From Christiangramia sediminis (lineage in GTDB: Bacteria; Bacteroidota; Bacteroidia; Flavobacteriales; Flavobacteriaceae), in assembly GCF_020552705.1 (NCBI RefSeq), contig NZ_JAJBZG010000001.1:186001-250000 (forward strand): a stretch of 64,000 nucleotides of DNA. Reading direction: 5' to 3'. The notes beneath the pieces were generated by a model. That model did no database searches. It worked only from the letters and a program-made list of their open reading frames with translations, and was not told the origin of the DNA. The translations under genes and the position numbers were made by a program. The stretch's first letter is position 1. Every line of letters begins with the position of its first letter. Shown piece after piece: positions 46,052 to 53,259 of the stretch.

Positions 46052-46741
46052 TTAGTTATTATTAGTTACCCTTTTGTATATAGTACTTTTTGAAGAATCA
46101 TTTAATAATTGAAGTACATCATCATTTTTATTCCACAAATATTTTTCAATTTTCTTATCAGTGTTATATGTGTCGGGATCTGCAAGCTTGAAAGTGACTT
46201 TTACATCTGATATAAATCCTCTAAAATTTTCTAAGGGAATTTCAACTGGTTCATATCCTATTTTCATTATTTCAATTTCCTCAATAGAGTTTTCGGAAGA
46301 GATATAATTAAATTGGTTTGTACCAATGGGATTGATACTTCCAATTACTTTATTTTCTGATTTTAAGATTAAATAAGGATTTCGCACTAGTTCGTTATTC
46401 GTGTCGAATAAACTAAAGCTGATACTCACTGTTTTTGAATCGAATTTTTTATTCTTTCCAAATTCTGGTCGAACTGAATCACTTTTACTTAAAATCTCAT
46501 ATTTAGATTTTTCTACTTTGTATGGGATATACTCTAAAATAATAGTATCATTTTTCATAATATACTTTCCCTGGCTAATGTGTCCTCCATGAGCAAGCAT
46601 TAAACCTGAACTTTTTTTAAATTTTGAATTTTCAAAGGAAATGGTTGTTGTAACTAAACTATCTGCATTAATATATTTTTCACCCAAAACTTGTGAAGTT
46701 GATAATAATGGAAATAGTAGAAATAAATAGAAAATCTTCAT
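46052..46741 (-). CDS. Secreted protein of unknown function (cassette 3)
   Basis: 229 aa with a signal peptide (about 1-16). The middle (about 100-190) has the beta-sandwich look of carboxypeptidase-regulatory-like domains (VSISFSLFDTNNELVRNPYL, IEIMKIGYEPVEIPL), a common surface-protein module in Bacteroidota. Function unknown. ATG lies 20 bases after the crossover, and the stop codon lies in the end box beside IS copy 2. Confidence 0.7.
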   Translation of the reverse strand: MKIFYLFLLFPLLSTSQVLGEKYINADSLVTTTISFENSKFKKSSGLMLAHGGHISQGKYIMKNDTIILEYIPYKVEKSKYEILSKSDSVRPEFGKNKKFDSKTVSISFSLFDTNNELVRNPYLILKSENKVIGSINPIGTNQFNYISSENSIEEIEIMKIGYEPVEIPLENFRGFISDVKVTFKLADPDTYNTDKKIEKYLWNKNDDVLQLLNDSSKSTIYKRVTNNN

Positions 46742-46751
46742 AAATAATAAT

Positions 46752-46890
46752 TAAGTACAACGGTCTCGATTATCGCAAGTTGGCGGAATAGGGGACGCGG
46801 CGTTGTCGGCTTAGACCTGGTTTGTTGGTGAATTTAATTATTTTCTTTCTAACGGTGCCGTCTATTTGCGATGAATCGTTGTTGTTGCAA
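46752..46890 (-). repeat. attC-like repeat 2 (subfamily II variant)
   Basis: Low-end box TAAGTACAAC starts cassette 3; high-end box GTTGTTGCAA pairs 9 of 10 with the start of cassette 2. Arms ATTATCGCAAGTTGGCGG and CCGTCTATTTGCGATGAATC. Confidence 0.88.
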
Positions 46891-46901
46891 GTTTTTGTTT
46901 T

Positions 46902-47537
46902 CTAATTTGGTTTTGGAGGCGGAATCTGTGGTATCAATTTTAATGGTCTATCTCGAAATAATATTTTCAAGTATAAAGTATCTGGAGTCATTTTACTTAG
47001 CTCATTAAATTCTTTAGAAATTTCTACCAATAAATTCTTTACTTGTTTTGCATTAGTATATTTATCGAAATAAACTTCTAATCCTGCTTGTCTCGGGGAA
47101 TCAGAATAATTAAAGTCCTTGCCCTTATTTAATAAATGCCTTCTTAAAATTATATTTAAACTATCAATGGAATGTTTAATATCAAAATTTGTTAAGATTG
47201 AATCATTTTGAATAAATATCCGAGATCTGAAGGTAGGAGAACTAATAATTTCATATTCTGAACATTCATACCATGGCAATAGTTCAAATCTTTCTTTTTT
47301 TGTGGAATAGTTAATAATTGGAAGTGAATCATTGCAAGCAACTTTATCGATTCTTTCTAGTAAATCTCCATAGTTATTAATACTATCGAGAAAAATGTTT
47401 GAACGATTTGTTTTCATTTCAAATTTTTCCTTGTCTGGATAGTAATAGACTTCCTGTTCTAAAACGCTTTTTTTATTCTTATGATTACAAGAGAATAAGG
47501 TTAGAATTATTAAAAATGATATGTAATGTACTTTCAT
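46902..47537 (-). CDS. Lipoprotein of unknown function (cassette 2)
   Basis: 211 aa from ATG 47537, which begins a lipoprotein signal (MKVHYISFLIILTLFSC). The longer frame would add 33 residues translated from the attC-like repeat and is rejected. Basic linker NHKNKKS after the lipobox. The protein ends in a Pro-rich tail (IPQIPPPKPN). No family recognised. Confidence 0.68.
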   Translation of the reverse strand: MKVHYISFLIILTLFSCNHKNKKSVLEQEVYYYPDKEKFEMKTNRSNIFLDSINNYGDLLERIDKVACNDSLPIINYSTKKERFELLPWYECSEYEIISSPTFRSRIFIQNDSILTNFDIKHSIDSLNIILRRHLLNKGKDFNYSDSPRQAGLEVYFDKYTNAKQVKNLLVEISKEFNELSKMTPDTLYLKILFRDRPLKLIPQIPPPKPN

Positions 47538-47544
47538 CAAAAAT

Positions 47545-47683
47545 TTGCTACAACGGTTTCGGTTACCGCAAGTTGCGGGAGTAGGGACACGAACTTGTCG
47601 GTTTATTTGTTTTAATAATTGGTCTCTAAAATACACATTTTCACCAAATTACCCGTTATTTGCGGTGAACCGTTGTTACCTGC
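47545..47683 (-). repeat. attC-like repeat 1 (subfamily I), recombinase-proximal
   Basis: High-end box GTTACCTGC (47675-47683) is a perfect 9/9 complement of GCAGGTAAC at 48573-48581, the start of cassette 1. Arms GGTTACCGCAAGTTGCGGG and CCCGTTATTTGCGGTGAACC. Confidence 0.92.
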
Positions 47684-47735
47684 CGTAGCGACCTGCTGGA
47701 TTATCTTAGAAATGGATTATTTCTAATTTTCAAGT

Positions 47736-47891
47736 TTACCACACTTTTTTAATTTTTCCTGTTATAATAAGTGCTATTCCAAATCCCATTATTGCCCCGA
47801 TCCAAAATCCTCTAAACTCTTTGTCTAAGAAATAATGGCAAGCAATTCCAAGAAGAAGTATTAGAATTCCAATAAGTCTTACTTTATTCAT
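47736..47891 (-). CDS. Small two-helix membrane protein (cassette 1, third gene)
   Basis: 51 aa, too short for usual gene calling. It reads MNKVRLIGILILLLGIACHY, then a short charged loop (DKEFRG), a second helix (FWIGAIMGFGIALIITG) and a basic end (KIKKVW). Its ATG overlaps the stop of the preceding frame (GATGAATAA), which suggests coupled translation. Function unknown; the coding look rests on two clean hydrophobic helices with basic ends. Confidence 0.6.
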   Translation of the reverse strand: MNKVRLIGILILLLGIACHYFLDKEFRGFWIGAIMGFGIALIITGKIKKVW

Positions 47892-48057
47892 CTTTTTTCT
47901 CTTTTGTTTTATAGGTCAATGATGCTGAAATAATAAATGCAGGAATTATAAAAATCTAAATTACAGATTTTAGTTCTAACCATTCATAATGTCCAATGAT
48001 TATAGCAGCAAACAATACTATATTTAAAATGTAATATCCTATTTTATTAATTTTCAT
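47884..48057 (-). pseudogene. Small membrane protein with an in-frame TAG (cassette 1, second gene)
   Basis: From ATG 48057 the frame reads 33 residues (MKINKIGYYILNIVLFAAII ...), meets TAG at 47956-47958, then continues in the same frame for 23 residues (IFIIPAFIISASLTYKTKEK ...) to TAA. Without the TAG it would be a 57 aa two-helix protein whose end overlaps the next gene's start. A single base change such as TGG to TAG explains it. Confidence 0.5.
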
Positions 48058-48114
48058 TTTAATTTTTTGAGTTTTTATTTTTACAGGTTTTCTTTATATT
48101 AAAGACTAGTTTAG

Positions 48115-48534
48115 TTAACCTAAATAAATATATAGCACTCTTAGTATAATGAATATCAGACCACCAAAAAGTGCTAAACTAATAATATATCCTGTGAAAT
48201 ACCTTTTTAATTTTCTTGGATTTTTAGTTTCACGATTAGGAAAATATTCCAGATTAGGTTTCAAGTAAACTTTTGAAAGAAAAATAAATCCAATTATTAT
48301 AATTCCTAATCCTAAATACAGATAGTAAATTGGAAAATCGGATCTTTTAATTCTAAAATCAGTAATAAATAAGTCAATCAATGATTGAATAAATATGATA
48401 GCAAAAAATAAAAGAACCCCAATTGTGTTGCGAATTGCAGTATATGCTAATTCTTTTGATTTATCAAGATCTTTATTTTGAGTGATATTATAAACTAGAA
48501 CTAGTTTTGTGTAAATTTTATTTACTATCTGCAT
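48115..48534 (-). CDS. Three-helix membrane protein, unknown (cassette 1, first gene)
   Basis: 139 aa. A charged N-terminus (NKIYTKLVLVYNITQNKDLDK) is followed by membrane helices at about 33-52, 65-85 and 115-135. It is the first gene after the attI-like site, 47 bases from the crossover, so it would be the cassette most strongly expressed from an array promoter. No family recognised. Confidence 0.68.
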   Translation of the reverse strand: MQIVNKIYTKLVLVYNITQNKDLDKSKELAYTAIRNTIGVLLFFAIIFIQSLIDLFITDFRIKRSDFPIYYLYLGLGIIIIGFIFLSKVYLKPNLEYFPNRETKNPRKLKRYFTGYIISLALFGGLIFIILRVLYIYLG

Positions 48535-48572
48535 TTATGATTAATTAATCTTCAAATTTTTTGGGAGCTATT

Positions 48573-48608
48573 GCAGGTAACTCGTTATATCCAGCCAAAT
48601 ATAAACTT
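48573..48608 (-). promoter_or_regulatory. attI-like site with array promoter candidate (Pc)
   Basis: Between the recombinase stop and cassette 1, on the minus strand: TATATTTG (48596-48603, exact TAnnTTTG), then GGCTGGATATAACGA, then the crossover box GTTACCTGC (48573-48581). Only a single half of the repeat is present, as expected for attI rather than attC. Transcription from the box would run into the cassettes. No clear -33 element is visible. Confidence 0.6.
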
Positions 48609-49781
48609 TTATTCGAGTATGTTCCGGGATAAGCGCAGGTTTGGGTCACTTTTAGATCGCTCTGATAATTCTTTAATGCTCACATCTAAAGGGCTTTGTA
48701 TCCTGGAAAGATCTCTCTGAGTTACATGGGTGTAGATCATCGTGGTCTCTGGCCTGGAATGACCCAGCAGCTCCTGAATATAACGAAGATCAATTCCGTT
48801 CTCAAGCATATGCGTAGCATAACTATGCCTTAAGGTATGTGGAGAAACTTTTTTCCTGATTTTAGCTCTTCTACAGGAATCTTTTAAAAAACTTCTAACC
48901 GCCGACGCCGTATATGACTTTTCACCATGCCCTTCGGCAAAGTAAATTTTTGGCTCATAGGTTTGTAGATAATTATAAAATAATGGAAGAAAACTCTCCG
49001 CGAGCATCACATAACGGTCTTTCCTACCTTTAGATTGCCTGATTAAAATTTGCCTGCGATCTACATCAATATCACGAAGTTTTAAATTTAATAATTCACC
49101 AATTCTTAGTCCGGATGCATAAATAAGTGCAAGTATACAGCGGTGTTTTAAATTTCTGGTCGCCCGCAGCAAATCTATGATCTCCTCTTTACTTAAAACC
49201 CCTGGAAGATATTTGCTTTTGTCTGGCCGTTTTAATTTAGACGTATCTATTTCTTCCTGTTCCGTTAATTCAAAGTAATGTTTAAGAGCACTTATACATT
49301 GGCGATGGGAACTTATAGAATAATTCTGCGCTGCAATTTCATGCTCTACAAATCTGTCTACATCACTTAAATTATAGTATTTTTTGAATCCATGATAAGT
49401 AAGGAATTTTGATACAAAATAAGTGTAGGTCTTTATGGTACTTTTACTATAACGCTGTCCATGTAAATAGCGCAGAAAATTTGAAATCTCCGGCCTCTCG
49501 GTTTCGGTTAAAAACATTTCATTTTCTATAGGACGCATTTCTGGAATATTAAGTTTTGAATAATCTACATAATAACCATAGTTGTTTAGATGCTTAAACA
49601 GCCTTCCTAAATTAGCCTTATTCGCGGTAATGTAAAAACAACCAAACGTGCTGGACCACAATACTCCATCCAGTTTTTTAAGGTGATTTGTCATACTACG
49701 GTCATAATCAAAACGTATCTCGATTTGAGAAGTTTTATGATGCTGAAATTCAAACAATTCTATCTTCTGCATTTTACTCAA
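48609..49781 (-). CDS. Tyrosine recombinase, candidate cassette integrase
   Basis: 390 aa. The N-terminal 80 residues form an extra domain (IEIRFDYDRSMTNHLKKLDG), then a SAM-like core-binding domain (about 95-180) and the catalytic domain with R226 (SGLRIGE), K251, H315 and R318 (HTLRHS), H341 (LLGH) and nucleophile Y350 (TMIYTHV). The motif TTMIYTHV and terminal SPLD recall IntI, but the roughly 16-residue IntI insert before HTLRHS is missing; in that respect it is XerC/D-like. Unlike most intI genes it reads in the same direction as the cassettes. Its stop lies about 30 bases from the attI-like crossover. Confidence 0.92.
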   Translation of the reverse strand: MSKMQKIELFEFQHHKTSQIEIRFDYDRSMTNHLKKLDGVLWSSTFGCFYITANKANLGRLFKHLNNYGYYVDYSKLNIPEMRPIENEMFLTETERPEISNFLRYLHGQRYSKSTIKTYTYFVSKFLTYHGFKKYYNLSDVDRFVEHEIAAQNYSISSHRQCISALKHYFELTEQEEIDTSKLKRPDKSKYLPGVLSKEEIIDLLRATRNLKHRCILALIYASGLRIGELLNLKLRDIDVDRRQILIRQSKGRKDRYVMLAESFLPLFYNYLQTYEPKIYFAEGHGEKSYTASAVRSFLKDSCRRAKIRKKVSPHTLRHSYATHMLENGIDLRYIQELLGHSRPETTMIYTHVTQRDLSRIQSPLDVSIKELSERSKSDPNLRLSRNILE

Positions 49782-49927
49782 AATAAGGATTAAATATAGT
49801 TGAAAATCAGATAGATAGGGTTGGCTATAAGAATTAATTTATAAAATCGATAAAGTTATATAAACGACAGATTCTTAGTTATTTACATATGCAGCTTTCG
49901 AGCTTCAATTTAGAGGTGTTACAGCAT

Positions 49928-50647
49928 TTATTTAAGATATTCCACGTCTATTTTTTTATGATGATTATGTAGGATTATTTTTTCGATTTTATTGTTGGGA
50001 TGATAAATACTCAAACTGTAATTTGAATGATTTTTTCCAGCCCAGGAGATATCTTCATAACCTTTTAAAAGACTTTTTTCAGGATTTAGCGCTACCACTT
50101 GCATATGTTTTGGAGCTAATTCTACCTTATTCCCCCACCAACTAATAAATCCATTTAACCTGAAAGTTGTAAGGGTAAATCCTTTTTTACCTTGAATATT
50201 CGGTTCTATTTTGATCGCTATTTTTTCCTTATACTCTTTTGAAGTTTTATTTTTATACTGGATATTTTTTGAAGATTTAAAATAGATATCTGAAACATCA
50301 AATATGGAAAGGGAATTGCCCGGTTCCTCGATTTTGATTCCAACATTTTCGAAGACACTGAATAATATTTTGATTTCCTCCTTACTCATTTCACCATCGG
50401 CATAGGCCATTTCGTGAAGCATGATTGTCAGCGAATGTTTTTTGGCTTCACTCATATTTTCTAAAATGCCATTGGCCTGCTGAATATTGAACTTTCGGGC
50501 TTCTTCCACAAAATCTGAATCAAAATCAAGAAGCTTCATTAACTGGCCCAGGTACACCAATTCACCTTTGGCAACCTTATCATCGGCAAGGATCACTCTG
50601 TCAATATCCTTGACGATCGCGAGTTTTTCAGCAAGATTAAAATTCAT
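49928..50647 (-). CDS. TerB-like domain protein
   Basis: 239 aa soluble protein. Its first 120 residues resemble the TerB/DjlA-N helical domain, with paired acidic stretches VILADDKVAKGEL and MAYADGEMSKEEI. The remaining 120 residues are beta-rich, with no family recognised. TerB domains bind metals and occur in stress and membrane-associated systems; tellurite resistance should not be assumed. It marks the right chromosomal flank of the recombinase. Confidence 0.75.
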   Translation of the reverse strand: MNFNLAEKLAIVKDIDRVILADDKVAKGELVYLGQLMKLLDFDSDFVEEARKFNIQQANGILENMSEAKKHSLTIMLHEMAYADGEMSKEEIKILFSVFENVGIKIEEPGNSLSIFDVSDIYFKSSKNIQYKNKTSKEYKEKIAIKIEPNIQGKKGFTLTTFRLNGFISWWGNKVELAPKHMQVVALNPEKSLLKGYEDISWAGKNHSNYSLSIYHPNNKIEKIILHNHHKKIDVEYLK

Positions 50648-50794
50648 GGAAAGAATATTAGCAATGAATTAAAACATTTCTTAAAAAAAAGGGGGGAGTA
50701 TAAATATTAATTTAAATATACTGAAAATCAATAAATTAAGATCTTATTTCAAATTTTGTTTTAGAGACGATTCCGCCTAATTTTTCAGTTTCAA

Positions 50795-50827
50795 ATAAAA
50801 AAGCCGGAACATTTAGTTCCGGCTTTC
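50795..50827 (-). terminator. Intrinsic terminator of the aldehyde dehydrogenase
   Basis: Stem GCCGGAAC/GTTCCGGC with loop ATTTA and flanking A/T runs, just downstream of the minus-strand gene. Confidence 0.9.
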
Positions 50828-50850
50828 TACTGATATATATTTAAATGCTC

Positions 50851-52233
50851 TTAAGCCAGCATAATCGCTTTTACGTTTACAAACTCATGTAAACCAAATG
50901 TACCATGCTCTCTTCCGTAACCTGAATCTTTTACACCACCAAATGGCATATTCGGCTTAGCCAGTCCAAAAGAATTAATAAACACCATTCCGGTATCAAA
51001 ATGATATTTGGCCAGTTCTTTGGCTTTTTCTTCATCTTTAGAAAATATTCCGCCACCTAGACCAAATCTACTGCTGTTGGCAATGTCCATAGCATCTTCG
51101 GCATCTTTAGCTTTTATAAGAGAAGCGACCGGTCCAAAAAGCTCGTCATCATAAGCTGGCATCCCTGGTTTAAGTTCATCCAGAATGGTTGCCGGATAAT
51201 AAAAACCATCACCTTCGGGCATTTTTCCTCCACATAGAATTTTAGCGCCTTTCTTCACACTCTCTTCCACCTGCTCGTGCAGTTCTTCTCGCAGATCCTT
51301 ACGGGCCATTGGGCCAATATCACTATCTTCTTTGGTAGGGTCACCAGCTTTTACATTAGACATTTGTTCTACAAAGGCCTTCTTGAATTTGTCATATACC
51401 TTGTCTACCACAATAAATCTTTTTGCAGCAACACAGGTTTCTCCATTATTATAGACCCTTCCTTGCACACAGGTTTTTACGGCCAATTCAACATCAGCAT
51501 CTTCCAGTACTATATAAGCATCATTACTACCCAGTTCCAGTACCGATTTTTTAAGGTTCTCTCCGGCTTTTTTTCCAATGATCTTACCTGCATCCGGACT
51601 TCCCGTTAGGGTAACTCCACGTACAAGTTTGTTTTCTATCACCGCATCACTCTGGTCATGAGAGATCAATAATACTTTGAAAAGATTTTCAGGAAGACCG
51701 GCTTCTAGATAGATCTTCTCGAGTAGGAGGGCACTTCCCGTCACATTTTCAGCATGCTTTAAAAGCACTCCGTTTCCTGCCATTAAATTGGCAATAGAAT
51801 AACGAACTACCTGGTAACTTGGGAAATTCCAGGGTTGTATTCCGTAGATAACTCCAAGCGGAGAATAAGAGATAAGACCGGTACCGCCTTCAGGCAATTC
51901 ACGTTCTTCGTCCTTAAGACTATCCGGCCCATTCTTGGCAGTATAATCACAAATACCCGAACACAAATCAACTTCCTGTTCTCCCTGTTTTAAAAGTTTT
52001 CCCATCTCACTGGTCATCAACTTTGCAAGTTCATCCTTATGCTCGGCTAATTTCTTACCAATATTGGAAATTACTTTAGCACGTTCTTCAGCAGGTTTGG
52101 CTTTCCATTTTAGAAAGGCTTCATGACATGATTTTACAGCCGAATTCATTTCATCGTCTGTCATCATTTTGTATTCTTTCAGTGATTTACCATTTGCAGG
52201 ATTAATCGTTTTTAGCATTTTTTCTTCTGACAT
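50851..52233 (-). CDS. NAD(P)-dependent aldehyde dehydrogenase, succinate-semialdehyde type
   Basis: 460 aa. ALDH landmarks: QPWNFPSYQVVR (cofactor), TGSPDAGK, LELGSNDAYIV (general base Glu), NNGETCVAAKRF (nucleophile Cys) and ELFGPVASL. The sequence and short length fit the bacterial Sad/GabD branch oxidising succinate semialdehyde to succinate. No GABA transaminase is adjacent, so the physiological substrate is inferred only. It has its own terminator and reads away from the Crp/Fnr gene. Confidence 0.9.
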   Translation of the reverse strand: MSEEKMLKTINPANGKSLKEYKMMTDDEMNSAVKSCHEAFLKWKAKPAEERAKVISNIGKKLAEHKDELAKLMTSEMGKLLKQGEQEVDLCSGICDYTAKNGPDSLKDEERELPEGGTGLISYSPLGVIYGIQPWNFPSYQVVRYSIANLMAGNGVLLKHAENVTGSALLLEKIYLEAGLPENLFKVLLISHDQSDAVIENKLVRGVTLTGSPDAGKIIGKKAGENLKKSVLELGSNDAYIVLEDADVELAVKTCVQGRVYNNGETCVAAKRFIVVDKVYDKFKKAFVEQMSNVKAGDPTKEDSDIGPMARKDLREELHEQVEESVKKGAKILCGGKMPEGDGFYYPATILDELKPGMPAYDDELFGPVASLIKAKDAEDAMDIANSSRFGLGGGIFSKDEEKAKELAKYHFDTGMVFINSFGLAKPNMPFGGVKDSGYGREHGTFGLHEFVNVKAIMLA

Positions 52234-52555
52234 AGTTTTTTCTTTTTATAGCAATTTTTTCTAGGATTAAAGATAACCAGATTAAGATCCTCAGTGTAAT
52301 AAGACCTTGTTAAACAAAGGCCGAAAACTCTCTAAACTGACTAAAGTTTTGATAAAATTTCTGAAGTTTTCTTCCGTAGTTATTAAATGCAAATAATTTT
52401 AAGCTGAAATTACTATCCCAGATCATCCCTACATCGAAAATAAAAATGATCTTATTTTTTCCTTCTGAAGGGATTCTAATCTCTATTAGCCTAGCTCACC
52501 GCTAGGTTTTATTCTTGATTATTCTTCCTAATTTTACTTAGCAAAACAAATATCC
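52234..52555. other. Divergent intergenic region (322 bp)
   Basis: No coding frame. It must hold the promoters of the divergent dehydrogenase and Crp/Fnr genes. A small inverted repeat CCTAGCTCACCGCTAGG lies about 60 bases before the regulator. I see no other motif. Confidence 0.4.
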
Positions 52556-53188
52556 ATGCGTACAGAATTAGAAGAGGCCTACGGATTTCTCTTTGAAAAA
52601 GAATTGATCGAGGAGATCGCTAAAAGTGGAACTTTGAAGACAGTTACCGCAGGTGACACGATCATAGAAATTGGCGATTATCTTACCGGGATGCCTTTAT
52701 TATTGAAAGGAGCAATAAAAATACTTCGGGAAGATAATGATGGCGATGAGCTATTGCTTTATTTTATAGAGCGTGGTGATACCTGCGCGATGACCCTTAG
52801 TTGCTGTCTTGGACAAACCAAAAGTGAGATTCGTGCGGTAGCCGAGACCGATACTTCCTTTATCATGATTCCCATTGCCAAGATGGAGGAGTGGACCGTA
52901 AAATATAAAACCTGGCGCAATTTTGTTTTTGAATCTTATCATACCAGGCTTTCCGAAATGCTGGATACCATAGATACTATCGCGTTTCTAAACATGGATG
53001 AAAGATTAATGAAATATTTACAGGACAAAGTAAAAGTGAATGGAAACGAAAATATTCATAGTACACACCAGGAAATTGCTTACGATCTGCATACTTCCAG
53101 GGTGGTAGTTTCCAGATTACTTAAGAAACTTGAAAATGAAGGGAAAATATCTCTAAAACGAAATCACATCACTGTAATAGACCTTTAA
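52556..53188 (+). CDS. Crp/Fnr family transcriptional regulator
   Basis: 210 aa. A cyclic-nucleotide-binding-fold sensor (about 25-130: TVTAGDTIIEIGDYLTGMPLLLKGAIKI) leads to a dimer helix and a winged helix-turn-helix (about 150-205: HSTHQEIAYDLHTSRVVVSRLLKKLENEG). Two adjacent Cys (LSCCLGQ, about residue 83) are visible, but no Fnr cluster motif is evident. A palindrome TGTAACACTTGTTACT starts 9 bases after its stop, in front of the transporter gene; it is the likely binding site. Confidence 0.92.
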   Translation: MRTELEEAYGFLFEKELIEEIAKSGTLKTVTAGDTIIEIGDYLTGMPLLLKGAIKILREDNDGDELLLYFIERGDTCAMTLSCCLGQTKSEIRAVAETDTSFIMIPIAKMEEWTVKYKTWRNFVFESYHTRLSEMLDTIDTIAFLNMDERLMKYLQDKVKVNGNENIHSTHQEIAYDLHTSRVVVSRLLKKLENEGKISLKRNHITVIDL

Positions 53189-53196
53189 AAGATCTC

Positions 53197-53212
53197 TGTA
53201 ACACTTGTTACT
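53197..53212. promoter_or_regulatory. Crp/Fnr-type operator candidate, site 1
   Basis: TGTAACACTTGTTACT; the arms GTAACA/TGTTAC are perfect. Its centre is 29.5 bases upstream of the -7 box at 53234, the class II activator position. Confidence 0.7.
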
Positions 53213-53233
53213 GTGGGCATTTATCTAACAGGA

Positions 53234-53241
53234 TACTTTTG
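53234..53241 (+). promoter_or_regulatory. Bacteroidota -7 box TACTTTTG
   Basis: Exact TAnnTTTG match 18 bases before the transporter start. It gives an expected transcription start near 53246. Confidence 0.6.
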
Positions 53242-53259
53242 CCCTAAATAAATTTTGAA

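Larger units (their letters stand above)
44714..46054 (-). repeat. attC-like repeat 3 (subfamily I), split by IS110 copy 2
   Basis: Left part 44714-44841 (box TTAGCACAAC; arms GGCTATCGCAAGTTGCGGG and CCCGTTATTTGCGATTAGCC), right part about 46042-46054. Box GTTGTACTTA at 46045-46054 is a perfect 10/10 complement of the start of cassette 3 (TAAGTACAAC at 46752-46761). Confidence 0.88.
23700..48603 (-). mobile_element. Integron-like cassette array with about 20 units
   Basis: Twenty attC-like repeats, most 138-142 bp, separate short minus-strand gene units. Each intact repeat reads on the minus strand: box ending AAC, AACGGTT-CACCGCAA-ATAACGGG, a variable middle, CCGCAACTTGCGGTAACCGAGACC, then GTT plus a box. 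The start box of a unit pairs with the end box of that same unit, exactly as if the unit were excised as a circle. Start codons lie mostly 17-60 bases after the crossover, and stop codons often fall inside the repeat. The recombinase, a promoter box and an attI-like site lie at the upstream end. The cargo is AT-rich and mixed in function. Interpretation as an integron is inference; the repeat structure is directly visible. Confidence 0.85.

Noticed and set aside
47538-47636. Extended N-terminus of the cassette 2 lipoprotein
   Set aside because: These 33 codons are the attC-like repeat read through; the lipoprotein signal starts at 47537.
24446-47683. CRISPR array
   Set aside because: Repeats are about 140 bp and the spacers are whole genes of 0.4-2.5 kb; no cas genes are present.
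24446-47683. Repeats as dispersed MITE or REP elements that happen to lie between genes
   Set aside because: A transposon insertion would not make the outer box of one repeat complementary to the outer box of the next repeat across the gene between them.
24446-47683. Repeats as riboswitches or terminators
   Set aside because: They lack U runs and lie after genes of unrelated function, and their outer boxes vary unit by unit, which fits recombination sites better.
48609-49781. Canonical integron integrase IntI
   Set aside because: TTMIYTHV and SPLD are shared, but the IntI insert before HTLRHS is missing and the N-terminus is extended.
48609-49781. Phage integrase of a prophage
   Set aside because: No phage structural or lysis genes occur in the window, and no tRNA or other classical attachment site is adjacent.
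49928-50647. Tellurite resistance gene
   Set aside because: Only a TerB-like domain is visible and no other ter genes are nearby.
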